Notes: generated by a model from the sequence alone, not told the origin. Positions 16,530 to 26,365 are shown, numbered from the stretch's first letter. The stretch: 29,894 nt of DNA from Gemmatimonadota bacterium (GCA_003221825.1 QHUE01000098.1:1-29894), one strand, 5' to 3'. Made by a program: numbers and translations.

Positions 16530-17815
16530 TATTGGGAAAGGTACACGGCGCCACCCTTCATAACGAACTTGACTCGCTGCAGTTCCGTGATGTCGCGCGT
16601 GGGATCCCCCACGACGGCGATGATGTCAGCAAACAGTCCGGGCGTGATCGCGCCGAAGTTTTGCTCCTGGCCGAGCAGCGCCGCGGCGACCGATGTTCCC
16701 GACTGAATCGCCTGCATCGGCGTCATCCCGTACTGCACGTAGTACTCGAACTCCTTCGCCTGATTGATCTCGGTCCAGGGAAAGCCGCCGACGTCGGTGC
16801 CCAGGGCGATCTTGACGCCGTGCCGCAGCGCCCGGCCGAAGGCGCGCCGCTCGAGATTGACCAGCGCGACCCAGACCCCGCCGCGCGCCACCACATGCAC
16901 ACCGACCGTCACGGTGGGCACCCAGTAGACGTTGTTCCGCACCATCACATCCATCAGCGAGTCCGTCAGCCCGTCGCCGTGCTCGATCGAATTGACGCCG
17001 GCCCGCAGCGCGGCGGCGATGCCGTCGGAGCCGATCGCGTGCGCCGCGGCGGAGCGACCCAGGCGATGGGCCTCGTCCACGATCGCTTTCGCTTCGGCGT
17101 CGGTGAAGTTGACCCAGCTGTGCAGCACGCTGTCGGGCGTGAAGTAGTAGCGGCGGTCGCTGTAGTACTTGATCCAGTCGGCGCCGTGCTGCACCTGCTG
17201 GCGGACCGCGAGGCGGGCGTTGTCGACCCCGTCGACGGGTTGGACGCCGTGCGGCAGCTCGAGCTCCCAATTGGCCGTGGTGATGGGATACATCCCCGTC
17301 GGGGCCATTGCGCGGGTCGACGCGAAGACGCGCGGCCCCGGGATCTCACCGTTGTTGATCGCGAGCTTCACATCCACGTCCGCATACATCGCGCCTTCGG
17401 TCTCGAGATCGCGGATCGCGGTGAAGCCGTGTTCCAGGGCGATGCGCGCGTTGCGGGCCGCCAGAATCGCCCGGTACGCGGTTGACTGCTTGAGCAGCTG
17501 GTCCTCGTAATCCTGCGAGGTGACGTCGCCCTGGAGCAGCAGATGCGTATGCGCATCGATCAGCCCGGGAAGCACGGTCATCTGGCTGAGATCGATGACG
17601 CGGGCGTTGGCGGCTTGACCCTGGATCAGGGCGAGCGGCCCGACCGCCTTGATGCGCTCTCCCTCGATCAGGATGCCGACATTGGCCTGGACTTGTTGCG
17701 ACCGGCCATCGATCAGCCGGCCGGCTTTGATGAGCACCTGCTGCGGTGCTGGTGCTTGCGCGGCGAGTGTCGCGGCCGCGGTGATCGACAGGATGGCGAT
17801 GGGAAGCGCGCGCAC
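16529..17815 (-). CDS. Exported metal-dependent amidohydrolase (imidazolonepropionase/prolidase-like)
   Basis: A signal peptide (MRALPIAILSITAAATLAAQ) is followed by a small beta-sandwich part and a TIM-barrel amidohydrolase domain. Metal ligands are visible: His89 and His91 (DAHTH), a probable bridging Lys216 (DWIKYYSD), His259 (AAHAIGSDG), His279 (IEHGDG) and Asp341 (LGTDVGG). The end reads ITPGLFADIIAVVGDP ... VMKGGAVY, typical for this class. Related enzymes are prolidases, Xaa-Arg dipeptidases and cyclic amidases; the substrate is unknown. It is the first gene of the compact leftward operon, 66 bases after the M16 protease stop, with a terminator hairpin in that gap. Confidence 0.9.
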   Translation of the reverse strand: MRALPIAILSITAAATLAAQAPAPQQVLIKAGRLIDGRSQQVQANVGILIEGERIKAVGPLALIQGQAANARVIDLSQMTVLPGLIDAHTHLLLQGDVTSQDYEDQLLKQSTAYRAILAARNARIALEHGFTAIRDLETEGAMYADVDVKLAINNGEIPGPRVFASTRAMAPTGMYPITTANWELELPHGVQPVDGVDNARLAVRQQVQHGADWIKYYSDRRYYFTPDSVLHSWVNFTDAEAKAIVDEAHRLGRSAAAHAIGSDGIAAALRAGVNSIEHGDGLTDSLMDVMVRNNVYWVPTVTVGVHVVARGGVWVALVNLERRAFGRALRHGVKIALGTDVGGFPWTEINQAKEFEYYVQYGMTPMQAIQSGTSVAAALLGQEQNFGAITPGLFADIIAVVGDPTRDITELQRVKFVMKGGAVYLSQ

Positions 17816-17827
17816 GAGTTCTCCGAG

Positions 17828-17862
17828 AAAAAGCGGGACGGGAGAAGTTACTCCCGCCCCGC
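17828..17862 (-). terminator. Rho-independent terminator after the M16 protease gene
   Basis: Read on the minus strand, a GC-rich stem follows the protease stop. The arms are 17862-17851 and 17844-17833 (11 of 12 positions pair, GCGGGGCGGGAG against its partner) with a six-base loop, directly followed by TTTTT (17832-17828). It lies 13 bases before the amidohydrolase ATG at 17815, so transcription of the downstream operon depends on readthrough or on a promoter near or overlapping the hairpin. Confidence 0.82.
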
Positions 17863-17881
17863 CACTCGCACTACGTGGGGA

Positions 17882-20662
17882 CTACCGCGCCGCCAGCGGT
17901 TTGCCGTCGGCGTCCAGGAAGCGGATCTCCCCAAAGTTCAGCTCGCGGATCCCCGCCTCGATCTTGGCCCGATCGCCGACGACCACCCACACCAGGTGAT
18001 CGGGGCGGATCGTTTCCTGCGCCGCGCCGGCGGCGTCGGGAACGGTCAGCGCCCGCACGCGCTGCGCATACGTCTCGTAGTAATGATCATCCAGGCCGAA
18101 CGTCACCAGCTGCTCGAGCGACCCCTGCACGGCATCCATCGTTTCCCAGGTCCCGGGCAGCGTCAGCGTCAAATTCGCCTGCGCCTTGGTGAGCTCGTCC
18201 GGGCTCACGGGCTTCGGCCCGAGAATGCCGCGCAATTCGCGATCGACCTCGATCATCGACTCCTTGGTCTTGTCGGTCTGGACCGGCGCATAGGCGATGA
18301 AGGGCCGCTGGCCGCGCGCGTCCCAGATGAGGGTGAACGCCCCGTACGACCAGTGCTTGGCTTCGCGCAGGTTCATGTTGATACGCGACGTGAATTGCCC
18401 GCCCAGGAGCGACGTCATCGCTTCGATCGCGTACTCGTGCGCATTTGCTTTCGGCGCGGCCAGATCGGCGGCGAGAATCACCGACTGCTCCGCGCCCGGA
18501 CGGTCGAGGATGTAGACGAGCGGCCGCGGCTGATCCGCGACGGTGCTCACGTTTTTCAGCGGCACCGCGCCCCCCGGCCAGCGGCTGAACAGGCGTGCGA
18601 GCTTCGGCTGGATCTCCGCCATCGAGACGTCGCCGACGATCACCAGCGTCGCATGGTTCGGCTTGAACCAGGTGCGGTGAAAGCGCACCAGATCGTCGCG
18701 CGTCATCGCCGACACCGACGCTTCCGTGCCCGAGCCCGTGAGCGGGTTGCCGTACGCGTGGTTGGTCCCGTACAACAGCTGCGGGAAGACGCGCAGCGCC
18801 ATCTGCACCGGCTGCACCTTCTCGCGCTGAATGCGCGCCAGGCGCTGCCGCTGCTGCCGCTGGAAATCGGCCTGGGGGAACGACGGATTGAGCACCACGT
18901 CGGCGAAGATGTCGAGCGCCGGATCGAGATTCTCCTTGAGCGTGGACAACGCCACCCGGGACACGTCGAGTTGCGAGCTCGTGAAGAGCTGCGCGCCGAG
19001 CTGCGAGAGCGTGTCGCTGATCTGCAGCGCCGTCCGCCGGGTGGTGCCTTCGTCCAGCATGTCGAGCGCCAGACTCGCCGTGCCGGGCGCCGCAAACTGA
19101 TCGGCGGCGTAGCCGGCATCCACGAGCAGCGTGAGGTTCACCTGCGGAATCGAGTGCCGCTCCGCGAGCACGATCTTGAGCCCGTTGGGCAGCGTGGCGC
19201 GCGCGATCGCGGGGAAGCGGGCGTCCGGCGGCGTGCCGGCCTCGGGCAGTTTCGTGCGGTCGACGCCGCTCTCCGCGGTCTCGAAGGCGGGGTACGGGTG
19301 CACCTCGAGCGTCCAATCGCCGTCGCTGAGCCAGCGCGCCGCGGCGGACTTGAGATCCCCGGCGGTCGCCGCCGCGATGCGCCGCTCCGTCACGAGGTAA
19401 TGATCGGCGCTGCCCGTGAACACCTCGTTCCGGGCCAGCACGTCCGACTTGCCGCCGAAGCCGCCGATCCGCTCGATGCCGCGGATGAAGCTCGCGCGCG
19501 ACTGTGTCTTGATGCGGCGCAGCTCACCGGCGGTGGGACCTGACTGGATGAACCGCGCGAGCTCCTCGTCGACCGCGCGCTCCACCCGGGCGAGATCCCC
19601 GCCCGGCTTCGCGGTCGCGCGAATCACGAGCTGCCCGCCGATCTCGCGGAGATCGACGTACGCGGCCACGTCGGTGGCGATCTGCTCGTCATAGACGAGC
19701 CGCCTGTAGAGCCGCGACGTCTTCCCCGCCGCGAGCACGTCGGTCACGAGATCGAGATAATCGGCATCGGCCGACCCGTACTCCGGGATATTCCACTCTT
19801 TGTAGATCCGCGCCTGCGGCACGCGGTCCTGCATGATCTCGCGATGCGAACCGGTCCGCCGTGCGACCCAGGTCTCCTGCTTGGCGATCGGTGGCGTCGC
19901 GGGGATGTCTCCGAAGTACTGTTCGACCTTCTGACGGGCCGTCTCCGGCGTGATGTCGCCGGCCACCACGATCACCGCGTTGTTCGGACCATAGTAGGTG
20001 CGGAACCACTCCTTCACGTCGTCGACCGACGCGGCATTGAGGTCTTCCATCGACCCGATCACCGACCAGGAGTAGGGATGGCCGGCGGGATACGTCCCCT
20101 CGGTCATCAACAGGTTGACTTTGCCGTACGGCTGGTTCTCGCCCTGGCGCTTCTCGTTCTGCACCACGCCGCGCTGCTCGTTCACGCGCGCCGTGTCGAT
20201 CACGCCGAGCAGATGCCCCATGCGGTCCGATTCCATCCAGAGCGCGATGTCGAGCGCCGTGGTGGGCACGTTCTCGAAATAGTTGGTGCGGTCTTCGTTG
20301 GTCGTGCCGTTCTGATCCGTCGCGCCGATGCGCTCGAACGGCTGGAAGTAGTCGTCGTTGAAGTGCTCGCTGCCGTTGAACATCAGGTGCTCGAACAGGT
20401 GCGCGAACCCGGTCCGGCCGGGCCGCTCGTTCTTGGAGCCCACGTGATACCAGATGTTCACGGCGACGATGGGCGCCTTGTGGTCCTCGTGGACGAGCAG
20501 GGTCAGGCCGTTTTTCAGGACGAACCGCTGATACGGGATCGCGATCGGCGCCGGCACGGCCACGCGTACCCGGGCACGGGTGGCTCGAGCGGGGCGCTGC
20601 GCCGTCGCCGGGAATGCGGCAGCGACCCCGAGCGCCAGGGCGAGAAACGCTAGGCGAGACAT
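17882..20662 (-). CDS. M16-family zinc protease, two-domain, exported (926 aa)
   Basis: The ATG at 20662 has an excellent ribosome binding site (AAGGAG, six bases upstream). A signal peptide (MSRLAFLALALGVAAAFPAT) leads to an N-terminal M16 domain with the inverted zinc motif HLFEH (His88, Glu91, His92) and a distal Glu at about 170 (RGVVQNEKRQ). A second, inactive-type M16 domain follows from about residue 480 (ATLPNGLKIVLAERHSIPQV), with the Arg/Tyr-type segment LREAKHWSYG near 760. The full length and the two-repeat plan match periplasmic PqqL-like/processing-type insulinases that degrade short unfolded peptides. It is divergent from the acyl-CoA dehydrogenase (64-bp gap) and ends at its own terminator. 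Confidence 0.93.
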   Translation of the reverse strand: MSRLAFLALALGVAAAFPATAQRPARATRARVRVAVPAPIAIPYQRFVLKNGLTLLVHEDHKAPIVAVNIWYHVGSKNERPGRTGFAHLFEHLMFNGSEHFNDDYFQPFERIGATDQNGTTNEDRTNYFENVPTTALDIALWMESDRMGHLLGVIDTARVNEQRGVVQNEKRQGENQPYGKVNLLMTEGTYPAGHPYSWSVIGSMEDLNAASVDDVKEWFRTYYGPNNAVIVVAGDITPETARQKVEQYFGDIPATPPIAKQETWVARRTGSHREIMQDRVPQARIYKEWNIPEYGSADADYLDLVTDVLAAGKTSRLYRRLVYDEQIATDVAAYVDLREIGGQLVIRATAKPGGDLARVERAVDEELARFIQSGPTAGELRRIKTQSRASFIRGIERIGGFGGKSDVLARNEVFTGSADHYLVTERRIAAATAGDLKSAAARWLSDGDWTLEVHPYPAFETAESGVDRTKLPEAGTPPDARFPAIARATLPNGLKIVLAERHSIPQVNLTLLVDAGYAADQFAAPGTASLALDMLDEGTTRRTALQISDTLSQLGAQLFTSSQLDVSRVALSTLKENLDPALDIFADVVLNPSFPQADFQRQQRQRLARIQREKVQPVQMALRVFPQLLYGTNHAYGNPLTGSGTEASVSAMTRDDLVRFHRTWFKPNHATLVIVGDVSMAEIQPKLARLFSRWPGGAVPLKNVSTVADQPRPLVYILDRPGAEQSVILAADLAAPKANAHEYAIEAMTSLLGGQFTSRINMNLREAKHWSYGAFTLIWDARGQRPFIAYAPVQTDKTKESMIEVDRELRGILGPKPVSPDELTKAQANLTLTLPGTWETMDAVQGSLEQLVTFGLDDHYYETYAQRVRALTVPDAAGAAQETIRPDHLVWVVVGDRAKIEAGIRELNFGEIRFLDADGKPLAAR

Positions 20663-20726
20663 GGAATTCTCCTTCATGAAGGCTGACGGCGGGCTGAACG
20701 GCCTGAAGATATTACATTTAAGGCGC

Positions 20727-22419
20727 ATGGCTACTCTCGCCCCACCCAAACGACACGTCAGCGCCGACGAGGCGCGTGAAGTCGCCGAAGCGGCACGCGA
20801 GCAGGAGTGGGCGTCGCCGAGCTTCGTCCGCGATCTATTCCTCGGCACGCTGCGGATGGACCTGATTCATCCCTACCCCGAACAGGATGCTGACGAAATC
20901 GCCCGCGCCAAACCGTTCCTCGACAAGCTCGAGCGGTTCTTGCGGGAAGACGTGGACTCCGATCGCATCGATCGCGAGGGCGAGATTCCCGACGACGTCA
21001 TCGACGGGCTGCGCAAGCTCGGCGCGTTCGGCATCAAGATCCCGCGGGAATATGATGGGCTCGGTCTGTCGCAGCTCTCCTATATGAAAGCGATCGAGCT
21101 GGTGTCGTCGGTCGACGGCTCGCTCACCGCGCTGCTCTCCGCCCATCAATCGATCGGCGTGCCGCAGCCGCTGAAATTGTTCGGCAGCGAAGCGCAGAAA
21201 AAGAAATACTTCCCGCGCCTCGCCAAAGGGGCGATCTCCGCCTTCGCGCTCACCGAAGAAAGCGTCGGCTCCGATCCCGCGGCGATGGAAACCACCGCGA
21301 TCCTCGACGACGACACCTGGGTCCTGAACGGCGAGAAGCTGTGGTGCACCAACGGCACCAAGGCCGAGCTGCTCGTGGTGATGGCGCGCACGCCATCGAA
21401 GATGGTCAACGGCAAAGAGAAAAAGCAGATCACGGCGTTCATCGTCGAGACGGACTGGCCGGGCGTCGAAGTCGTGCACCGCTGCCACTTCATGGGACTG
21501 AAGGCGCTCTTCAACGGCGTCATCCGGTTCACCAACGTGCGGGTGCCGAAGGAGAACGTGCTCTGGGGCGAGGGCAAGGGCTTGAAGCTCGCCCTCATCA
21601 CGCTCAACACCGGCCGGCTCACGCTGCCCATCTCGGCGGTCGCGGCCGGCAAGCGGTGTCTCGAGATCGCGCGGCGCTGGGCGGCGGAGCGCGTGCAGTG
21701 GGGCCGGCCGATCGGCCAGCACGACGCGATCGCGCAGAAGATCGGATCGATGGCGGCAAATACCCTGGCCATGGAAGCCGTCGCGGAGCTGTGCGGCGCG
21801 ATGGCGGAGCGCGGCGGCTACGACATTCGGCTCGAGGCCGCGATCGCCAAGCTGTACAACTCGGAAGCCGGCTGGCGCATCATCGACGACACCGTGCAGA
21901 TCCGCGGCGGGCGCGGGTACGAAACCGCCGACTCGCTGCGCGCGCGCGGCGAGCCGCCGGTGCCGGTCGAGCGCATCATGCGCGATTTCCGCATCAATCT
22001 GATCTTCGAGGGGTCGTCGGAAATCATGCATCTGTTCATCGCGCGCGAAGCCGTGGCGGTTCGTCGAGCGCAGCTGCCGCCGGCTGGCGCGCGGCGTGTT
22101 CCACTCGATGATCCGGTTCGGGCCGAAGCTCGAGCTGCGCCAGTCGGTGCTCTTCCGTCTGGTCGACGTCGCGGCCGAGCTGTTTGCGATGGCGGCGACC
22201 TGCGCGCGCGCGCAGCGACTCTTTGAGCGCGACCGGGCCACCGGCGCGCGGGCGGTCCATCTGGCGGACGTCTTCTGCCGTCAGGCGCGGCGGCGGGTGC
22301 GCTCGAAGTTCAACGGGCTGCGGCGCAACGAAGATGTACCGACGTACAAGCTCGCCCAGGAGATCCTGGCGGGTGAGCATCGGTGGCTGGAACGAGATAT
22401 TGTGGAGTTGCCTGAGTAG
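20727..22419 (+). pseudogene. Long acyl-CoA dehydrogenase, frameshifted near position 22056
   Basis: ATG 20727 has AAGG five bases upstream. The first frame gives a well-conserved flavoprotein: FALTEESVGSDPAAMETTA (FAD/substrate loop), WVLNGEKLWCTNG, a C-terminal helical domain (QWGRPIGQHDAIAQKIGSMA), IRGGRGYETADSL and FEGSSEIMHLFIAREAV. After this it turns into low-complexity Arg/Ala. A second frame (+1) starts clean family sequence at about 22057: RFVERSCRRLARGVFHSM, GPKLELRQSVLFRLVDVAAE, ending at TAG 22419. From memory of long-form homologues, about 50 residues normally separate these parts, so a small internal deletion with frame loss is likely. If real, the catalytic core may still fold but lacks its C-terminal extension; if an assembly error, the gene is intact. 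Confidence 0.82.
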
Positions 22420-22467
22420 GCGGTTAAGCGGTTTGGCGGATGTCTGGATCCTCTTCCACTTTTACAG

Positions 22468-23121
22468 TCATGCCGCCTGATGAGCAATCATGATGCTCTT
22501 CAGGCGTTCCGGTGCATCAGCCCCCGCATCGCCGTAGGGCGACGGATGCCCTTCCTGCTCCATCACCACGCTCGGACACACCAACGGATATTGCCTCGCC
22601 CGGATGCGGTCGGCGGCCGCTTGTGCCGCGACCGGCGTGGCGATCACGACCTCCCGCGCCCCCAACCCCTCCGCCGCCTTCGCGGCGGCCAGCACCTTCC
22701 ACGGATAGATGATCTGGCCCTCGACGATCACCGCGGTGCGACCCTCCAGCTTTTTCACCGGGCGTTGCGTCCGGTACAGCACGAGGTCCTGTTTGACGCG
22801 CGCCCGCGACTCATCGATCGCGGCTTGCAGCTTCTCCAGGAGATTCATCCCCGGCTGAAAGTCGGGATCCATCTCCGCCGGCGCCGACTCCGCCATCGCC
22901 CCGACCGGCGCGAGATTGGTGCCGAGCTTGATGAATGACGCCACGATCACGTCGAACTGCGCACCCATCGCCTTCGCCGCATGGGCTGCGATTTCGACGC
23001 CCTCCGGGGTAATGCCCAGCAGCATGCAGGACTGATAGCCGCGCGCCGCAAGCTGCTGGCCCAACAACGCGCCCGCACTGGATCGTGTGGGATAGAGACT
23101 GGGACGCGCTGGAGTAGGCAC
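22468..23121 (-). CDS. Phosphoribosyltransferase-like protein with a degenerate PRPP loop
   Basis: The 217-residue chain follows the COG1926-type PRTase plan: a first strand and loop (MLLGITPEGVEIAAHAAKAM where the family has PRGGVPVA), FIKLGTNLAPVGAMAE (family RKIGxPxNPExAIGAVAE), a helical linker (ESRARVKQDLVLYR), and the strand where PRPP is bound. That strand reads GRTAVIVEGQIIYPWKVLAA, so the acidic pair and the glycine/threonine of the usual DDGxATG motif are missing. A later strand (EVVIATPVAAQAA) is intact. It is therefore PRTase-like but probably not a normal PRPP-using enzyme. The start is GTG 23121. It is divergent from citrate synthase across a spacer holding GACGGTAA repeats. Confidence 0.8.
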   Translation of the reverse strand: MPTPARPSLYPTRSSAGALLGQQLAARGYQSCMLLGITPEGVEIAAHAAKAMGAQFDVIVASFIKLGTNLAPVGAMAESAPAEMDPDFQPGMNLLEKLQAAIDESRARVKQDLVLYRTQRPVKKLEGRTAVIVEGQIIYPWKVLAAAKAAEGLGAREVVIATPVAAQAAADRIRARQYPLVCPSVVMEQEGHPSPYGDAGADAPERLKSIMIAHQAA

Positions 23122-23138
23122 GGTCGTGAAGATAGGAT

Positions 23139-23159
23139 GACGGTAAGGGACGGTAAAGG
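23139..23159. repeat. Tandem GACGGTAAGG repeat (two copies) in a divergent promoter region
   Basis: Two adjacent near-identical units, GACGGTAAGG and GACGGTAAAGG, lie between the PRTase-like gene and citrate synthase. The same core, CGACGGTAA, forms the larger direct/inverted array at 29728-29840. The recurrence in two separate spacers indicates a dispersed short-repeat family in this genome. Confidence 0.7.
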
Positions 23160-23207
23160 CTCACAAACGGGGTTATCTTTTCGACTCCCGAACTTCAGGA
23201 CCGGGTA

Positions 23208-24494
<1,287 letters not shown>

Positions 24495-24606
24495 AACGTC
24501 AAGCAAGAACGTCGCGCAGAGGCGTCCAGCAGAAGCGTGCTAACGTGCTAGCATTACGTCGTTGCTTGACGGTCTTACTCGACGCCTTTTCTCGACGGTT
24601 TTCGGG
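24495..24606. repeat. Array of degenerate 13-bp tandem repeats, left and right blocks inverted
   Basis: Right after the citrate synthase stop come three 13-bp units, AACGTCAAGCAAG, AACGTCGCGCAGA and GGCGTCCAGCAGA (24495-24533). On the far side are three more 13-bp units, GACGGTCTTACTC, GACGCCTTTTCTC and GACGGTTTTCGGG (24568-24606). CGTCAAGCAA (24497-24506) and TTGCTTGACG (24562-24571) are perfect inverted copies, so the two blocks face each other and could fold. The centre holds TGCTAGCA. The array may end citrate synthase transcripts or shape the leader of the GYD gene; no function is shown. Confidence 0.75.
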
Positions 24607-24612
24607 GGTTCC

Positions 24613-24906
24613 ATGCCCACTTACGTCCTGCTGTCCAACCTGACGGATGAGGGCGCCAAGGCGCTCAAGACCAACCCCAAGCGGTTGCAGGAAGTGAACA
24701 AGGAGATCGAGAAGTTCGGGGCCAAGGTCACCGCGCAATACGCCGTGCTCGGCCCCTACGACTTCGTCAGTATCGTGGACTGCCCCGACAACGAGACTAT
24801 CGCCAAGGTGTCGGTGGAGTTGGCGTCACGCGGGAGCATCCGCCTGATGACGCTGGCGGCGACCCCCGTGGCGAACTTCATCCGGACCCTGAAGACCCGT
24901 GACTAG
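24613..24906 (+). CDS. GYD-domain protein (97 aa)
   Basis: ATG 24613 follows GGGGG at a usable distance. The protein is a complete short ferredoxin-like alpha/beta chain: MPTYVLLSNLTDEGAKALK, a KEIEKFGAKV helix, then AQYAVLGPYDFVSIVDCPDN, which carries the Gly-x-Tyr-Asp signature (GPYD), and ASRGSIRLMTLAATPV. GYD proteins form dimeric alpha/beta barrels; no general biochemical role is established. There is no signal peptide, so it is cytoplasmic. It is convergent with the DEAD-box gene, with four bases between stops. Confidence 0.9.
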   Translation: MPTYVLLSNLTDEGAKALKTNPKRLQEVNKEIEKFGAKVTAQYAVLGPYDFVSIVDCPDNETIAKVSVELASRGSIRLMTLAATPVANFIRTLKTRD

Positions 24907-24910
24907 CGCC

Positions 24911-26125
24911 TTAGCGGCGCTTCTTACCACCGCGCCGCGGGCGCATCGAGCGCTCCGGACGGGCCGCCTCCTCTTCCACCGTTCGGGGCTGCAGCGGCGG
25001 CACCGACGGCTCGAACCCCGGAATCACTTCCCGCGGGAACGTCTGGCCGATCAGCCGCTCGACGTCCGCCATCAGCAGCCACTCATCAGGTGAAATGAGC
25101 GTCAGCGCCAGGCCGCGCGCACCCGCGCGCGCGGTGCGCCCCACCCGGTGCACGTACACCTCGGCGTCCTGCGGCACGTCGTAATTCACGACCATCCGGA
25201 TGCCATCGACGTCGATACCGCGCGCCGCGATGTCCGTCGCCACGAGGATCTCAGCCGCGCCCGTGCGGAATTGATCGAGCGTGCGCTGGCGGTGGCTCTG
25301 CGCCTTGTCGCCGTGCAGCGCGTTCGCCGCGATGCCCTCGCGCTTGAGGAAGGTGACCAGCTTGTCCGCCCCGTACTTGGTGCGCGTGAAGATCAGCGTC
25401 TGTCCGGCCGGCTTGGCATTGAGGATGGACGCGAGCGCGCCGCGCTTCTGCAGCTTGTCCACCGCGACGATGACGTGCTCGATGCCCTCGGCGGTCTGCG
25501 CCCGGCGGCCGATTTCGACCGAGGCATGGCCGTTCAACGCGCGCCGCGCGAGCGCGTCCACCTCCGGCGAGATCGTCGCCGAGAAGAGCATCGTCTGGCG
25601 CTCGTCAGGCAGCGCGCTCAGGATGCGCCGCACATCGGGCGCAAAGCCCATATCGAGCATGCGGTCGGCTTCGTCGAGGACCAGCACCTCGAGCTGCGAG
25701 AAATTGGCGTGACCGCGCTCCATGTGATCGAGCAGCCGGCCCGGGGTGGCCACGACGATGTCGACGCCGTGCTTCAGGGCGCGGGTCTGCGGCTCCATCC
25801 CGACGCCGCCGTAGACGGCGGCGCCCTTGAGATGCGTGTGCCGCCCGTACGCGCGGATACTCGCGGCGACCTGCTCGGCAAGCTCTCGCGTCGGTACGAG
25901 GATCAACGCGCGCAACACGCCGCGCTTGCCGCTCGAGAGCCGCTGCAGAATGGGAAGCACGAATGCGGCAGTCTTCCCGGTGCCGGTTTGTGCGGAACCG
26001 ATGAGATCACGGCCCGCGAGGGCGAGCGGGATCGCTTCCGACTGGATGGGGGTGGGGTGCGCGTAGCCTTCATCGGCGACGGCGCGCACGAGCTCGGGCG
26101 CTAGGCCCAATGCTGCAAATGGCAT
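24911..26125 (-). CDS. DEAD-box ATP-dependent RNA helicase, RhlE-like
   Basis: All helicase motifs are present: the Q motif (FAALGLAPEL ... HPTPIQSEAIP), AQTGTGKT (45-52), PTRELAEQ, TPGRLLDHM, DEADRMLDMGF (151-161), SAT (182-184), IFTRTKYGADKL, ATDIAARGIDVD and HRVGRTARAG. A short basic tail (RSMRPRRGGKKRR) probably binds RNA. The length (404 aa) and short tail fit RhlE-type helicases, which unwind structured RNA in ribosome assembly or mRNA decay. The start is ATG 26125 with AGGAG five bases upstream; ATG 26173 would add residues unlike the family. A 240-nt structured spacer lies upstream. Confidence 0.95.
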   Translation of the reverse strand: MPFAALGLAPELVRAVADEGYAHPTPIQSEAIPLALAGRDLIGSAQTGTGKTAAFVLPILQRLSSGKRGVLRALILVPTRELAEQVAASIRAYGRHTHLKGAAVYGGVGMEPQTRALKHGVDIVVATPGRLLDHMERGHANFSQLEVLVLDEADRMLDMGFAPDVRRILSALPDERQTMLFSATISPEVDALARRALNGHASVEIGRRAQTAEGIEHVIVAVDKLQKRGALASILNAKPAGQTLIFTRTKYGADKLVTFLKREGIAANALHGDKAQSHRQRTLDQFRTGAAEILVATDIAARGIDVDGIRMVVNYDVPQDAEVYVHRVGRTARAGARGLALTLISPDEWLLMADVERLIGQTFPREVIPGFEPSVPPLQPRTVEEEAARPERSMRPRRGGKKRR

Positions 26126-26365
26126 ACTACTCCTAGGTACACACACACTCGCTGCGAGATGGCCCAATGCCACCTCGACATCAGCGACGCTTCAGTTTTT
26201 TGAACCTGGGGAGAAAACCGTGCGTGTGTTCAGCGACGGAGTCCCTGAGCGGGACTGTCCTTGGGGGGATGCCAGCTCGCGGTTCCTAACGCGGGCAAAG
26301 CTAACGATTCAGGGCCCGAAAACATAGGCCCTGCAACTTACTAGGCCACAGAGTCTTTGCTGGTC
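26126..26365 (-). promoter_or_regulatory. Structured 5' leader/promoter region of the DEAD-box helicase gene
   Basis: No gene is visible in these 240 bases. On the minus (helicase) strand three clear hairpins occur: 26333-26310 (perfect CAGGGCC stem, 10-base loop), 26256-26240 (AGTCCC/GGGACT, five-base loop) and 26177-26155 (nine pairs including one G-U, five-base loop). CGTCGCTGA occurs twice (26238-26230 and 26189-26181). A GTGTGTGTGT tract just upstream of the AGGAG could pair with ACACACGCAC about 80 bases earlier, next to the ribosome binding site. Long structured leaders are known for cold-induced helicase genes elsewhere, so post-transcriptional control is a plausible inference. Confidence 0.5.

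Noticed and set aside
24613..24906. P-II-like signalling protein
   Set aside because: Length is similar, but there is no T-loop, and the GPYD signature and strand order fit the GYD family better.
26137..26150. ACACACAC microsatellite as a phase-variation tract
   Set aside because: It is short and lies in the helicase leader upstream of the ribosome binding site, so slippage would not shift a reading frame.
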